From DAOTWP01 sp034435675 (lineage in GTDB: Bacteria; Chloroflexota; Anaerolineae; Aggregatilineales; Phototrophicaceae), in contig DAOTWP010000110.1 of the NCBI GenBank assembly GCA_034435675.1, positions 1 to 9,288 of the forward strand: a DNA stretch of 9,288 nucleotides, given 5' to 3'. Shown here piece by piece: positions 1 to 6,824 of this stretch. Each line of letters opens with the position of its first letter. Positions within the stretch are counted from its first letter, which is position 1. Both the position numbers and the translations under genes were made by a program. The notes below the pieces were generated by a model. It ran no database searches, was not told the origin of the DNA, and saw nothing but the letters and a program-made list of their open reading frames with translations.

Positions 1-3000
1 TCACGCCAGCAAAGGCGAGGAAGGCAATGCGCCGGTCGCCATCGAACACCGAGACATAGGTTTCGGTGATGCTGCCCGCCGCCCGCACGGTGATGCGCAC
101 TGCTTCGCCCGGGCTGCCGGTCAGCGTCAGGAACTGCACGGGCTGTTTGTCGCTCAGGCGCACCGTCTGCGGACCCTCATCCAGCGAGGGCGCGGGGGCT
201 ACCGTCACCGTCACCGTTACGTTGCCGGCTTCGCCCGCCACATAGGGCGACAGCACCAGCGCGTATGTGCCTGATGCCGGCAGCGGCAGCCGCACGATTT
301 CGGGATCATACCCCGCGCCGCTGTCATCGTCGGCAAACAGGAATTGACCATCCGGCGCGAGCAGTTCCAGCCGCGTGTCCAGACCGCCGCCGCTGTCCAC
401 CACCACAGTCAGGTAATCGCCCGCCTGCGCGTCAAACGTCAGGCTGGCGATCTGCGCGCCGGGGGCGAACTCGACCACGACAGGTTCACCGCTGACCACG
501 GGCTGCGCAATCACGCGCGTCAGGCTCAGCGTGAAGCTGCCCGTCCCTGCCTGCGCAAAACTGCTGGCGCGGATGATGTATTCGCCGCTGGCAGGCAGCG
601 TGAACGGACCAATGCGTGAGTTCAGCGTGCCGCCGCTGTCATCGTTATACGCGATCTCAAACCCGTTGGCGTCCACCAGCGTCAGGAAGGTATCGAACTC
701 GCCGGAGCGCATGTCAATGATGATCGTGTCACCCGCGCTGCCGCTGAAGCGGTATTCAACGAAGGGCACACCCTGGGGCAGCACACCCTGCACGTTTTGC
801 CCGTATTCGATGCGTCCTTCTGTCGGTGTTACTACCGGTGTGCCGGTTTCCAGCGTCAGCGTATACGCGCCTTCCACAGCGGGTCCGTCATTGCGGGCGC
901 TGTAGCTGGTCACGACGATCGTATACCTGCCGTCGGCGGGCAGCGTGTAGCCGGTGATGCGCGCATTCAGGTTGCCCGCGCCGTCATCGTCTGCCGCCAG
1001 TTCTCTGCCATCCGGTCCCAGCAGCGCCACAAACGGGTCAAAGTCCGGCGATTCGAGCGTGATGGTAACGACATCGCCTGCGCGCCCTTCAAACGTATAG
1101 GGCACTTCCTGCACGCCTTCCGCGCTCAGATTGTCGCTGACGCTGTCGCCGTAAGCCAGCGCGGCACCGGGCACAACCACAGGCGCTTCGCCTTCGACCA
1201 CATTCAACGTGTACTCCCCGCTGATGCCTTCGCCCACAAACACATAGGTGAAGCTGGTGGCGATAATGCGGTACGTGCCGCTGTAGGGCAGTTCAATCAC
1301 GATCTGGCTGTTGAAGTTACCGCCGCTGTCATCGTCGGCGATGATCTCGTTATCCTCAGCATCCTGCAAAATCAGGTAGGCGTCAAATTCGCCGGAGGTC
1401 AGGGTGATGGTGATCGTCGTACCCGCTTCGCCCTCGAAGGTGTAGCCGTTCGCCTGCACATCACCGCCAAATTCAGCGCTGACGGTATCGCCAATGCCGA
1501 TAGACCCGGCATCCTCGACGACGAACTCGCCCGGCTCTACCGGACCTGCGCCCAGTTCCAGCGTCAGCGTGTACGTGCCGGTGATGGGTTCGCCGCTGCT
1601 GCGGTTGCCAAAACTGCTGACGACAATGCTGTACGTGCCATCTTCCGGCAGTTCAAACGCTTCAATGCGCGAATTCAGGTTGCCCGCGCTGTCATCGTCG
1701 GCGGCAATTTCGTCGCCGTTGGCATCCAGCAGGATCACAAATGTATCGAAGTCCGGCGATTCAAGGGTGATGGTGACGACATCGCCCGCGCTGCCTTCAA
1801 ACGTGTACACAGCGCCATCGGGATCGTCTTCCACTTCGCCGTCCACCGACTGCCCGTAGGCAAGCGTTTCGCCTTCAACCACCACCGGACCGCCGCCCGC
1901 ACCTTCCAGCGTGAGCGTGTAGGCACCCGTGATCGCTTCGTCACGGGCGCGGTTGGGGAAGCTGGTCACGACGATGGTGTATGTGCCATCTGCCCGCAGT
2001 TCAAAGTCGGCAATCTGCGAATTGAGCGTGCCGCCGCTGTCGTCGTTGGCTGCAAGCTCGTTGCCGTCTTCGTCCAGCAGCACCAGGTAGGTATCGAAAT
2101 CGTCCGATTCGAGCGTGATGGTGACGATATCACCCGCGCTGCCTGCAAACGTGTACTCAGCGCCGTCAGGGTCTTCGTCAAACTCGCCCTCGACGGTTTG
2201 CCCGTAGGCGATGCTGCCTTCGTCCACCACCACCGGACCCGCGCCTTCTGCTTCGAGCGTCAGCACAAAGCTGCCAGTCACCGGGTCGCCATTGGCGCGA
2301 TTAAGGAAGCTGGTCACGAGAATGGTATACGTGCCATCCGCAGGCAGTTCAAAGGCGAGAATTTGCGAGTTCAGCGAGCCGCGGCTGTCATCATTGAAGG
2401 CGATTTCCGCGCCGTCGACATCCAGCAGCACGAGATAGGTGTCGAAGTCTGTCGAATCAACCGTAATGGTGACGACATCGCCCGCGCTGCCTTCAAACGA
2501 ATAGGTCGCGCCGGTGGGGCTGTCGTTCAGCGTACCTTCCACCGTTTCGCCGTAACCGATTGTGTCCTCAGCAACGATGCCCGCGCCGCTTTCCAGCGAC
2601 AGCGTAAACGCGCCCGCCGCCGCGGTGCTGCTGCTGGCACGCCAGCCAAAGCTGGTGGCGATAAGCGTGTAGTCGCCATCCACAGGCAGCGGGAAGTTTT
2701 CCAGCAGGGCGTCGCTGCCGCCCGCGCCGTCATCGTTGATGGCAATTTCGTTGCCATCCGGGTCGAGCAGCACCACGAAAGCATCGAACGCCGCGCTCTC
2801 CAGGCGGATGGTCACGCGGTCGCCAGCGCTGCCTGCAAACGTGTAGGCGACACCGCTTTGCCCGGCTGCCAGTTCACCGTCCACGCTGTCACCATAGGCG
2901 ATGCTGCCACCGTCTACCGGCGGCACTTCGACGACCTGTACCTGTTCCAGCGTGAGCGTGAACGCGCCGCTGATCGTCGCCGTCTGGTTACGCGCCTCGC

Positions 3001-5149
3001 GGCTGGTCACCAGAATGGTATAGCTGCCATCGGCGGGCAGCACAAAGCCGTCAATCAGCGCCGCCAGATTGCCGCCGCTGTCGTCGTCTTCGGTCAGCAG
3101 GCTGCCACTGGCATCAAACAGCGCGAGATAGGCGTCAAAATCAGCCGATTCCGCGCGGATGCGCACGATGTCGCCCGCTGCGCCCGTGAAGGTGTAAGTC
3201 ACACCGGAGGGGTTTGCTTCGTCCACAATGCCGTTAACGCTGTCGCCGTAGGTGATTTCCGCCCCCGGCTCAAGCGGACGCGGCGCGGCGCGATCCAGCG
3301 TCAGCGTCAGCAGGAAACTGCCGCTGACCGGCAGCCCGGCGGTAGCGTTCTCAAAGCTGGTCGCGTTGATGGTGTAGACGCCATCAGACGGCAGGCGCAG
3401 GAACTGCACCTGTGCGTTGCGGTCGCCCGCGGCGTCATCATCGCGCGCCACTTCGTCGCCACGCTGGTCATAGACGATCAGGAAGGCGTCGAAATCCTCG
3501 GACAGCATCGTGACCGTGACAATGTCGCCGGCGTGCCCTTCAAAGATATACCGCCCGCCGCGCCCGCTGTTGTCCAGTGTGACACTGAGCGTGTCGCCAA
3601 AGCGGATTATGCCCGTATCCTGCGCGACCACCGGCTCAGGTGTTGCGGGCGCTTCCGGCGTTGCGGTAGGCGGTGGCTGCACGACCACCGGTTCGGCTTC
3701 CGACAGCAGCCGCAGGGTGTACGCGCCGTTGATCTGACTCTCATTGCGGATATTGCTGAAGCTGGTCAGCAGGATGGTGTACTCGCCATCGGCAGGCAGC
3801 ACGAAATTCTCAATCAGGGCGTTCAAGCCCTCACCGGTGTCATCGTCTGTAGCGACTTCTGTACCGTCCGGTCCGGTCAGCACCAGATACGTGTCGAAAT
3901 CGCTCGACTCGGCGCTGATCGTGACGGCATCGCCCGCGCGCCCGCTGAAGGTGTATTCGGCACCGTCGGGGTCGTCTGCAAACACGCCGTCCACGACATC
4001 GCCGTAAACCAGCGCGCCGCCGCTGCGGACGGCTGCCGCGCCGCTTTCCAGTGTCAGCACAAAGTCGCCTGCTGCCGCGCGGCTGACTGTGCCGTTGACA
4101 TAATAGGTAAAGCTGGTCACGACGAGCGTATAATCGCCATCTGCTGCCAGGCTGTAGCCTGCGATGCGCGCATTCAGCCCGCCGCCGCTGTCATCGTCTG
4201 CTGCCAGTTCTTCGCCGTCCGGCGCAAGCAGCACGACGTAGGGATCGTAGTTATCGCTGGTCACGCTGACCGTGACGACATCGCCCGCCGCGCCCGCGAA
4301 GGTGTAGCGCACTTCCGGCGTATCTTCGGTCAGGCTGCCGCTGATCTGGTCACCATAGGCAATCGTGCTGCCACCGGGGACGGCAACGGCTTCGGGAGTT
4401 TCGGTGGGCGGCTGTTCGCTGGCTGCGGTGCGGGTGATCGTCAGCACAAAATCGCCGGACGCACCCAATCCCCCGGTGATGGCATAACGCGCGCTGGTCA
4501 CACGGACGACGTAATCGCCATCGGCAGGCAGCTCAACGTCGCTGATCTGCGCATTCAGGCTGCCGCCGCCATCATCATCACGCGCCAGTTCCGCGCCATC
4601 GGGAGCAAATAGAAGCAGGTAAGGGTCGAATGCCATTGATTCAAGCCGCAGCGTCAGGCGTTCGCCCGCTGTGCCGCTGATGGTGAACTCTGCGATGGGC
4701 ATATCGGGTGCGAGCGTCCCGGTGAAGACTTCCGCTTCGCCGGGCTGCGCCGGGGGCGGCGCTGCTTCGGTTGCTGTGGCAGGCGGTTCGGCGGCGGTGA
4801 TTTCCAGCGTGCCGCTTGCCTGGGAACCATCGCTGCGGGTGATCGTCACCGTGTAGATGCCCAGCGGATCAGTGTCTTCGCTGAAGACGTTCGTTGACCC
4901 GATGCCTTCGGGGCTGATGGTGGTGGTGGTCTCGTAGACCACCTGCCCTTCGTAGGTGAACGTAACCGTCACGATTTCGCCGGGCGTGCCGCTGAAGGTG
5001 ATGACATGCTCGGTGCCGCGCGGACCGCCGGGCGGCGTGACGATGACTTCATCAGGACCGGGCGTGGCGGGGGTTTCCTGGGCGTAAACGGGCAGCACCA
5101 GGACCAACAGCGCCAGCAGACTCAACGTAAGCCAGAGTATTCTTCGCAT
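1..5149 (-). CDS. Giant secreted PPC-repeat protein, partial at its C-terminus
   Basis: The frame is open from an ATG at 5149 to the left edge: 1716 codons with no stop, so the C-terminus is missing. The start is fixed by an AAAGGA Shine-Dalgarno six bases upstream and by a signal peptide (residues 1-23, ending VYA before QE). Residues about 43-118 form a beta-rich domain unlike the rest. A Pro/Ala/Thr/Glu linker (about 119-139) leads into 13 tandem domains resembling the bacterial pre-peptidase C-terminal (PPC) family. Each has a YTFxGxAGDxVTI strand pair, an FDxYLxLLDxDG segment, a DDDSGG or NDDSGG turn, and an LPADGxYTIxVTSF strand. The acidic turns start at residues 191, 318, 435, 570, 688, 805, 919, 1035, 1151, 1272, 1387, 1502 and 1607. 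Two more Pro/Thr linkers lie near residues 241-256 and 489-506. A differently built segment begins after about residue 1652. PPC domains are usually small accessories of secreted enzymes; here they make up almost everything visible. I infer an extracellular structural, adhesive or matrix role. A catalytic domain or cell-wall anchor could lie beyond the edge. Confidence 0.9.
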   Translation of the reverse strand, partial: MRRILWLTLSLLALLVLVLPVYAQETPATPGPDEVIVTPPGGPRGTEHVITFSGTPGEIVTVTFTYEGQVVYETTTTISPEGIGSTNVFSEDTDPLGIYTVTITRSDGSQASGTLEITAAEPPATATEAAPPPAQPGEAEVFTGTLAPDMPIAEFTISGTAGERLTLRLESMAFDPYLLLFAPDGAELARDDDGGGSLNAQISDVELPADGDYVVRVTSARYAITGGLGASGDFVLTITRTAASEQPPTETPEAVAVPGGSTIAYGDQISGSLTEDTPEVRYTFAGAAGDVVTVSVTSDNYDPYVVLLAPDGEELAADDDSGGGLNARIAGYSLAADGDYTLVVTSFTYYVNGTVSRAAAGDFVLTLESGAAAVRSGGALVYGDVVDGVFADDPDGAEYTFSGRAGDAVTISAESSDFDTYLVLTGPDGTEVATDDDTGEGLNALIENFVLPADGEYTILLTSFSNIRNESQINGAYTLRLLSEAEPVVVQPPPTATPEAPATPEPVVAQDTGIIRFGDTLSVTLDNSGRGGRYIFEGHAGDIVTVTMLSEDFDAFLIVYDQRGDEVARDDDAAGDRNAQVQFLRLPSDGVYTINATSFENATAGLPVSGSFLLTLTLDRAAPRPLEPGAEITYGDSVNGIVDEANPSGVTYTFTGAAGDIVRIRAESADFDAYLALFDASGSLLTEDDDSGGNLAALIDGFVLPADGSYTILVTSREARNQTATISGAFTLTLEQVQVVEVPPVDGGSIAYGDSVDGELAAGQSGVAYTFAGSAGDRVTIRLESAAFDAFVVLLDPDGNEIAINDDGAGGSDALLENFPLPVDGDYTLIATSFGWRASSSTAAAGAFTLSLESGAGIVAEDTIGYGETVEGTLNDSPTGATYSFEGSAGDVVTITVDSTDFDTYLVLLDVDGAEIAFNDDSRGSLNSQILAFELPADGTYTILVTSFLNRANGDPVTGSFVLTLEAEGAGPVVVDEGSIAYGQTVEGEFDEDPDGAEYTFAGSAGDIVTITLESDDFDTYLVLLDEDGNELAANDDSGGTLNSQIADFELRADGTYTIVVTSFPNRARDEAITGAYTLTLEGAGGGPVVVEGETLAYGQSVDGEVEDDPDGAVYTFEGSAGDVVTITLESPDFDTFVILLDANGDEIAADDDSAGNLNSRIEAFELPEDGTYSIVVSSFGNRSSGEPITGTYTLTLELGAGPVEPGEFVVEDAGSIGIGDTVSAEFGGDVQANGYTFEGEAGTTITITLTSGEFDAYLILQDAEDNEIIADDDSGGNFNSQIVIELPYSGTYRIIATSFTYVFVGEGISGEYTLNVVEGEAPVVVPGAALAYGDSVSDNLSAEGVQEVPYTFEGRAGDVVTITLESPDFDPFVALLGPDGRELAADDDGAGNLNARITGYTLPADGRYTIVVTSYSARNDGPAVEGAYTLTLETGTPVVTPTEGRIEYGQNVQGVLPQGVPFVEYRFSGSAGDTIIIDMRSGEFDTFLTLVDANGFEIAYNDDSGGTLNSRIGPFTLPASGEYIIRASSFAQAGTGSFTLSLTRVIAQPVVSGEPVVVEFAPGAQIASLTFDAQAGDYLTVVVDSGGGLDTRLELLAPDGQFLFADDDSGAGYDPEIVRLPLPASGTYALVLSPYVAGEAGNVTVTVTVAPAPSLDEGPQTVRLSDKQPVQFLTLTGSPGEAVRITVRAAGSITETYVSVFDGDRRIAFLAFAGV
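196..4735 (-). repeat. Array of 13 PPC-like coding repeats
   Basis: The coding DNA repeats at roughly 345-360 bp, visible as recurring copies of a block reading GCTGTCATCGTC-like on the plus strand (the DDDSGG turn). Spacing between acidic turns, N- to C-terminal, is 127, 117, 135, 118, 117, 114, 116, 116, 121, 115, 115 and 105 residues. The two longest gaps are where Pro/Thr linkers are inserted. Units 7-9 (about 1560-2580) are the most alike by eye; the first and last units are most diverged. The first turn residue is Asp in most units but Asn in units 6, 7, 8 and 12. This suggests growth by in-frame tandem duplication. Confidence 0.88.
5081..5149 (-). other. Sec signal peptide of the PPC-repeat protein
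   Basis: Residues 1-23 have a positive start (MRR), a hydrophobic core rich in Leu and Val, and a VYA motif before QE that fits a signal peptidase I site. There is no lipobox cysteine, so a lipoprotein is unlikely. The signal marks the minus strand as coding and the product as exported. Confidence 0.85.
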
Positions 5150-5155
5150 GAACCG

Positions 5156-5161
5156 TCCTTT
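5156..5161 (-). promoter_or_regulatory. Ribosome binding site of the PPC-repeat gene
   Basis: The minus strand reads AAAGGA followed by the six-base spacer CGGTTC and ATG. This supports the start at 5149, in agreement with the signal peptide that follows directly. Confidence 0.75.
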
Positions 5162-5213
5162 ACGCTGTGAACAACGAATCAAGGCGTATGCTTCATGCGC
5201 TCTAGTGTACTCG

Positions 5214-5219
5214 ATTATG
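5214..5219 (-). promoter_or_regulatory. Possible -10 box for the PPC-repeat gene
   Basis: CATAAT on the minus strand differs from TATAAT at one position and sits in the only AT-rich stretch of this spacer, about 65 bases upstream of the start codon. No convincing -35 hexamer is seen 16-18 bases further upstream, so this is tentative. Confidence 0.25.
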
Positions 5220-5319
5220 CTTTTTCGTACACGTTGAATTAGGTAAGCGTCGGGGAGTTGTGGGGTAAGGGGGCGGAACGGCGCTGCTGCCTGCTCACGC
5301 ACGGCGCAGGCGGTTTGGC

Positions 5320-5373
5320 GGGCAGGCACAAAGACCTGCCCCTACGAAAAGCGCTGTGGTCTTCGTGCCTGCG
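5320..5373. repeat. Nested, mutually exclusive inverted repeats
   Basis: A short perfect hairpin pairs GGGCAGG (5320-5326) with CCTGCCC (5335-5341) across an 8-base loop. A longer one pairs 5321-5336 with 5358-5373 at 14 of 16 positions across a 21-base loop. The two use the same left arm, so they cannot form together. The core, reading GTAGGGGCAGGTCTTTGTGCC on the minus strand in pieces, resembles intergenic repeats I associate with Chloroflexota and other environmental bacteria. A third copy of GGCAGGC occurs at 5387-5393. Confidence 0.6.
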
Positions 5374-5454
5374 CGGTTCCTTTTTTGGCAGGCGCGAGGT
5401 GGGCATCCGCTGGCGTGTAGTGTGCATTCGGCGCTTTGCGTTGATTTGCTTATT

Positions 5455-5489
5455 GCCCCCTGCGCGTCGTAGTGGCGAGGGGGCGCAGG
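5455..5489. repeat. Overlapping inverted repeats after the BtrH-like gene
   Basis: GCCCCCT-type arms (5455-5461 with 5478-5484) and CCTGCGC/GCGCAGG arms (5459-5465 with 5483-5489) are both perfect 7-bp stems that overlap and exclude each other. They begin about 20 bases past the stop of the minus-strand gene at 5509. The position suits a transcript end, but no U-tract follows, so it is not a standard intrinsic terminator. Confidence 0.4.
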
Positions 5490-5508
5490 ATAAGCTTGAT
5501 GACACACG

Positions 5509-6708
5509 CTAGCCGAGCACCTCGCGCAGTGCCAGCGCTGCCGCCTGTTCCGCAGCGTGGATTGCCAGCACGTGTGCGCGGATCGACTCGCGCAGCGCCG
5601 CCGCCCCTGCTTCGCTCAGCGTCCACGATTGCGCCGCCGCCCGCAGCGCATCCAGCCGCGCCGTGATCTGCCGCCGTTCGTCCAGCGACGCATTGCCCTG
5701 TTCGAGATACAGCGTGAACTGCCGCCGCAGCAGGTCGCGCGTCTCTTGCAGCAGCGGAATATCGTCCGGCAGCAGCACCGTGCCCAGCCCCACCCACAGC
5801 GCCGCCGCCTTGCGGAACAGCGCCGCCACCTCGCGCAGCGCGGGTCTTTGCAGAATCACGGATGCCTCGTCGAGAAAATCGGCATACACCCCGCGCGAGC
5901 CGTCCTCGTGCCCGCTCCACCAATAGGGATACTGGTACGCCGAGCGCAGCCCGCTGTAGAACCGCCCGCCGGGCGCAAACAGCTTCGCCCAGCCGTTCTT
6001 GCTGCGCGTGTCTGCCAGCGCAGCCGCCCAGCGCTGATAGGCGGCAAGCCCGAATTTGCCCGCCATCGGCTTAAGCGGCGGTTCATCCAGCAGCAGCGCC
6101 GTACACTGGCGCATACCCGCCTCCACCGCCGCCGGGAGCACTTCCAGCGAGGGCAGCGTCACTGTCTGCACGCGCTGTTTGTCTTTGCCGATGCGGGCAC
6201 GCGCCTGTGCCAGTTCTCCCATGCTGCTGTGGACGGCAACACGCGGGCGGTCGGCGATGTCCACGCGGTCTGCCGCTTCGTCGTAACCAAAGACGATCAC
6301 CGGCAGCATCATCGGCTGGTCGGGCGGCAGGTTGTTGTACGCCATGCTGCTGGCATCCACCCACACCAGCGGCGCTTTGCCCGCTTCCAGCGCCGCCAGC
6401 AGATTGTTCAGCGCGATGTCGGGCTTGTCGGTCTGTTTCTGCTGCATTTGCAAGCCCAGCCGTTCGCGAATGCGTTCACCCGGTTCGAGCGTGTTGCGCG
6501 TCAGAAAGTGCAGATAGGGATCGTGCCCGGTGTACTCGAACGTGAAATAACCCGCGATTACCCCGCCGCCGATGCCCAGCAGCAGCGCCTCGCTGAGCGG
6601 CTGCCCGTTGTGCGGCGCGACTGTGCCCTGGTAGGCGAGCGCGTTGCGCAGCGGACCCGTGTCCCATGCCCTGCCTTCAAATGCCGTGTAGTTTGCAAGT
6701 TTGACCAT
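5509..6708 (-). CDS. BtrH N-terminal domain / DUF4872-like protein
   Basis: 399 residues from the ATG at 6708. That start has GAGGAG ten bases upstream, and family similarity begins almost at once. Longer starts at 6798 (ATG) and 6801 (GTG) add about 30 Arg/Cys-rich residues unlike the family and are rejected. Residues about 10-180 fit the BtrH N-terminal fold: GPLRNALAYQG (18-28), PLSEALLLGIGGG (37-49), GYFTFEY (53-59), a TRNTLEPGERIRERLG segment (70-85), PLVWVDASSMAYNNLP (113-128), a VIVFGYD strand (137-143) and a DIADR strand. The Ala-rich, probably helical remainder fits DUF4872. BtrH itself moves an acyl group from a carrier protein onto an aminoglycoside, but relatives are widespread and mostly uncharacterised. 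No signal peptide or membrane segment is visible, so it is probably cytoplasmic. The His-Cys pair I expect near residue 14 of canonical members reads Ala-Trp, so acyltransferase activity should not be assumed. No carrier protein, sugar or NRPS genes are nearby. Confidence 0.8.
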   Translation of the reverse strand: MVKLANYTAFEGRAWDTGPLRNALAYQGTVAPHNGQPLSEALLLGIGGGVIAGYFTFEYTGHDPYLHFLTRNTLEPGERIRERLGLQMQQKQTDKPDIALNNLLAALEAGKAPLVWVDASSMAYNNLPPDQPMMLPVIVFGYDEAADRVDIADRPRVAVHSSMGELAQARARIGKDKQRVQTVTLPSLEVLPAAVEAGMRQCTALLLDEPPLKPMAGKFGLAAYQRWAAALADTRSKNGWAKLFAPGGRFYSGLRSAYQYPYWWSGHEDGSRGVYADFLDEASVILQRPALREVAALFRKAAALWVGLGTVLLPDDIPLLQETRDLLRRQFTLYLEQGNASLDERRQITARLDALRAAAQSWTLSEAGAAALRESIRAHVLAIHAAEQAAALALREVLG

Positions 6709-6718
6709 CCTGTTTGCT

Positions 6719-6724
6719 CTCCTC
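6719..6724 (-). promoter_or_regulatory. Ribosome binding site of the BtrH-like gene
   Basis: GAGGAG on the minus strand lies ten bases before the ATG at 6708. It favours this start over the in-frame upstream ATG (6798) and GTG (6801). Confidence 0.6.
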
Positions 6725-6809
6725 AACCTTCTATCACCGTCGCACACGCAACTCCGGACGCGACGATTTCGTAAACACAACAAATCCCACTCACTCATCA
6801 CCAGGCGTC

Positions 6810-6815
6810 AGGGAG
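6810..6815 (+). promoter_or_regulatory. Ribosome binding site of the acyltransferase gene
   Basis: AGGGAG lies nine bases before the ATG at 6825. It supports that start over an in-frame TTG at 6714, which would add 37 residues of low-complexity sequence unlike the family. Confidence 0.6.
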
Positions 6816-6824
6816 CGCAATCTC

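Larger units (their letters stand above)
5150..5508. other. Gene-free spacer with intergenic repeats
   Basis: This 359-bp spacer separates two minus-strand genes. The part next to the PPC-repeat start (5150-5245) is relatively AT-rich and probably holds its promoter. The rest (5250-5508) is GC-rich and contains inverted repeats at 5320-5373 and 5455-5489. Short open frames exist on both strands (about 5239-5512), but their products are rich in Arg, Pro, Cys and Ser, resemble no family I know, and lack ribosome binding sites. I treat them as non-coding. Confidence 0.65.
6709..6824. promoter_or_regulatory. Divergent promoter region
   Basis: These 116 bp separate the start codons of the minus-strand BtrH-like gene and the plus-strand acyltransferase, so both promoters should lie here or inside the opposing gene. 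Apart from the two ribosome binding sites I could not pick out convincing -35/-10 pairs or an operator palindrome. Confidence 0.45.

Noticed and set aside
797..4612. A 1271-codon open frame on the plus strand
   Set aside because: It lies exactly antisense and in codon register to the PPC-repeat gene. The minus-strand reading has a signal peptide, a ribosome binding site and recognisable repeats; the plus-strand product is Arg/Ala/Val-rich with no family match I know.
196..4735. Regular repeats considered as a CRISPR or satellite array
   Set aside because: The period is about 350 bp, the repeats stay in one open frame and conserve protein motifs, so they are coding domains.
5381..5386. T6 tract after the 5320-5373 hairpin as a plus-strand terminator
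   Set aside because: No plus-strand gene ends upstream of it; both flanking genes are on the minus strand, where the tract is A6 and precedes the hairpin.
5239..5512. Short open frames of 70-88 codons on both strands in the spacer
   Set aside because: They overlap inverted repeats, lack ribosome binding sites, and encode Arg/Pro/Ser/Cys-rich sequence typical of translated intergenic repeats.
5509..6708. BtrH-like gene as part of an aminoglycoside biosynthesis cluster
   Set aside because: No carrier protein, aminotransferase, glycosyltransferase or other pathway gene is present, and expected active-site residues seem absent.
5557..6774. A 405-codon plus-strand open frame across the BtrH-like gene
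   Set aside because: It is an in-register antisense shadow, rich in Arg, Gln and His, while the minus strand has clear family motifs and a ribosome binding site.
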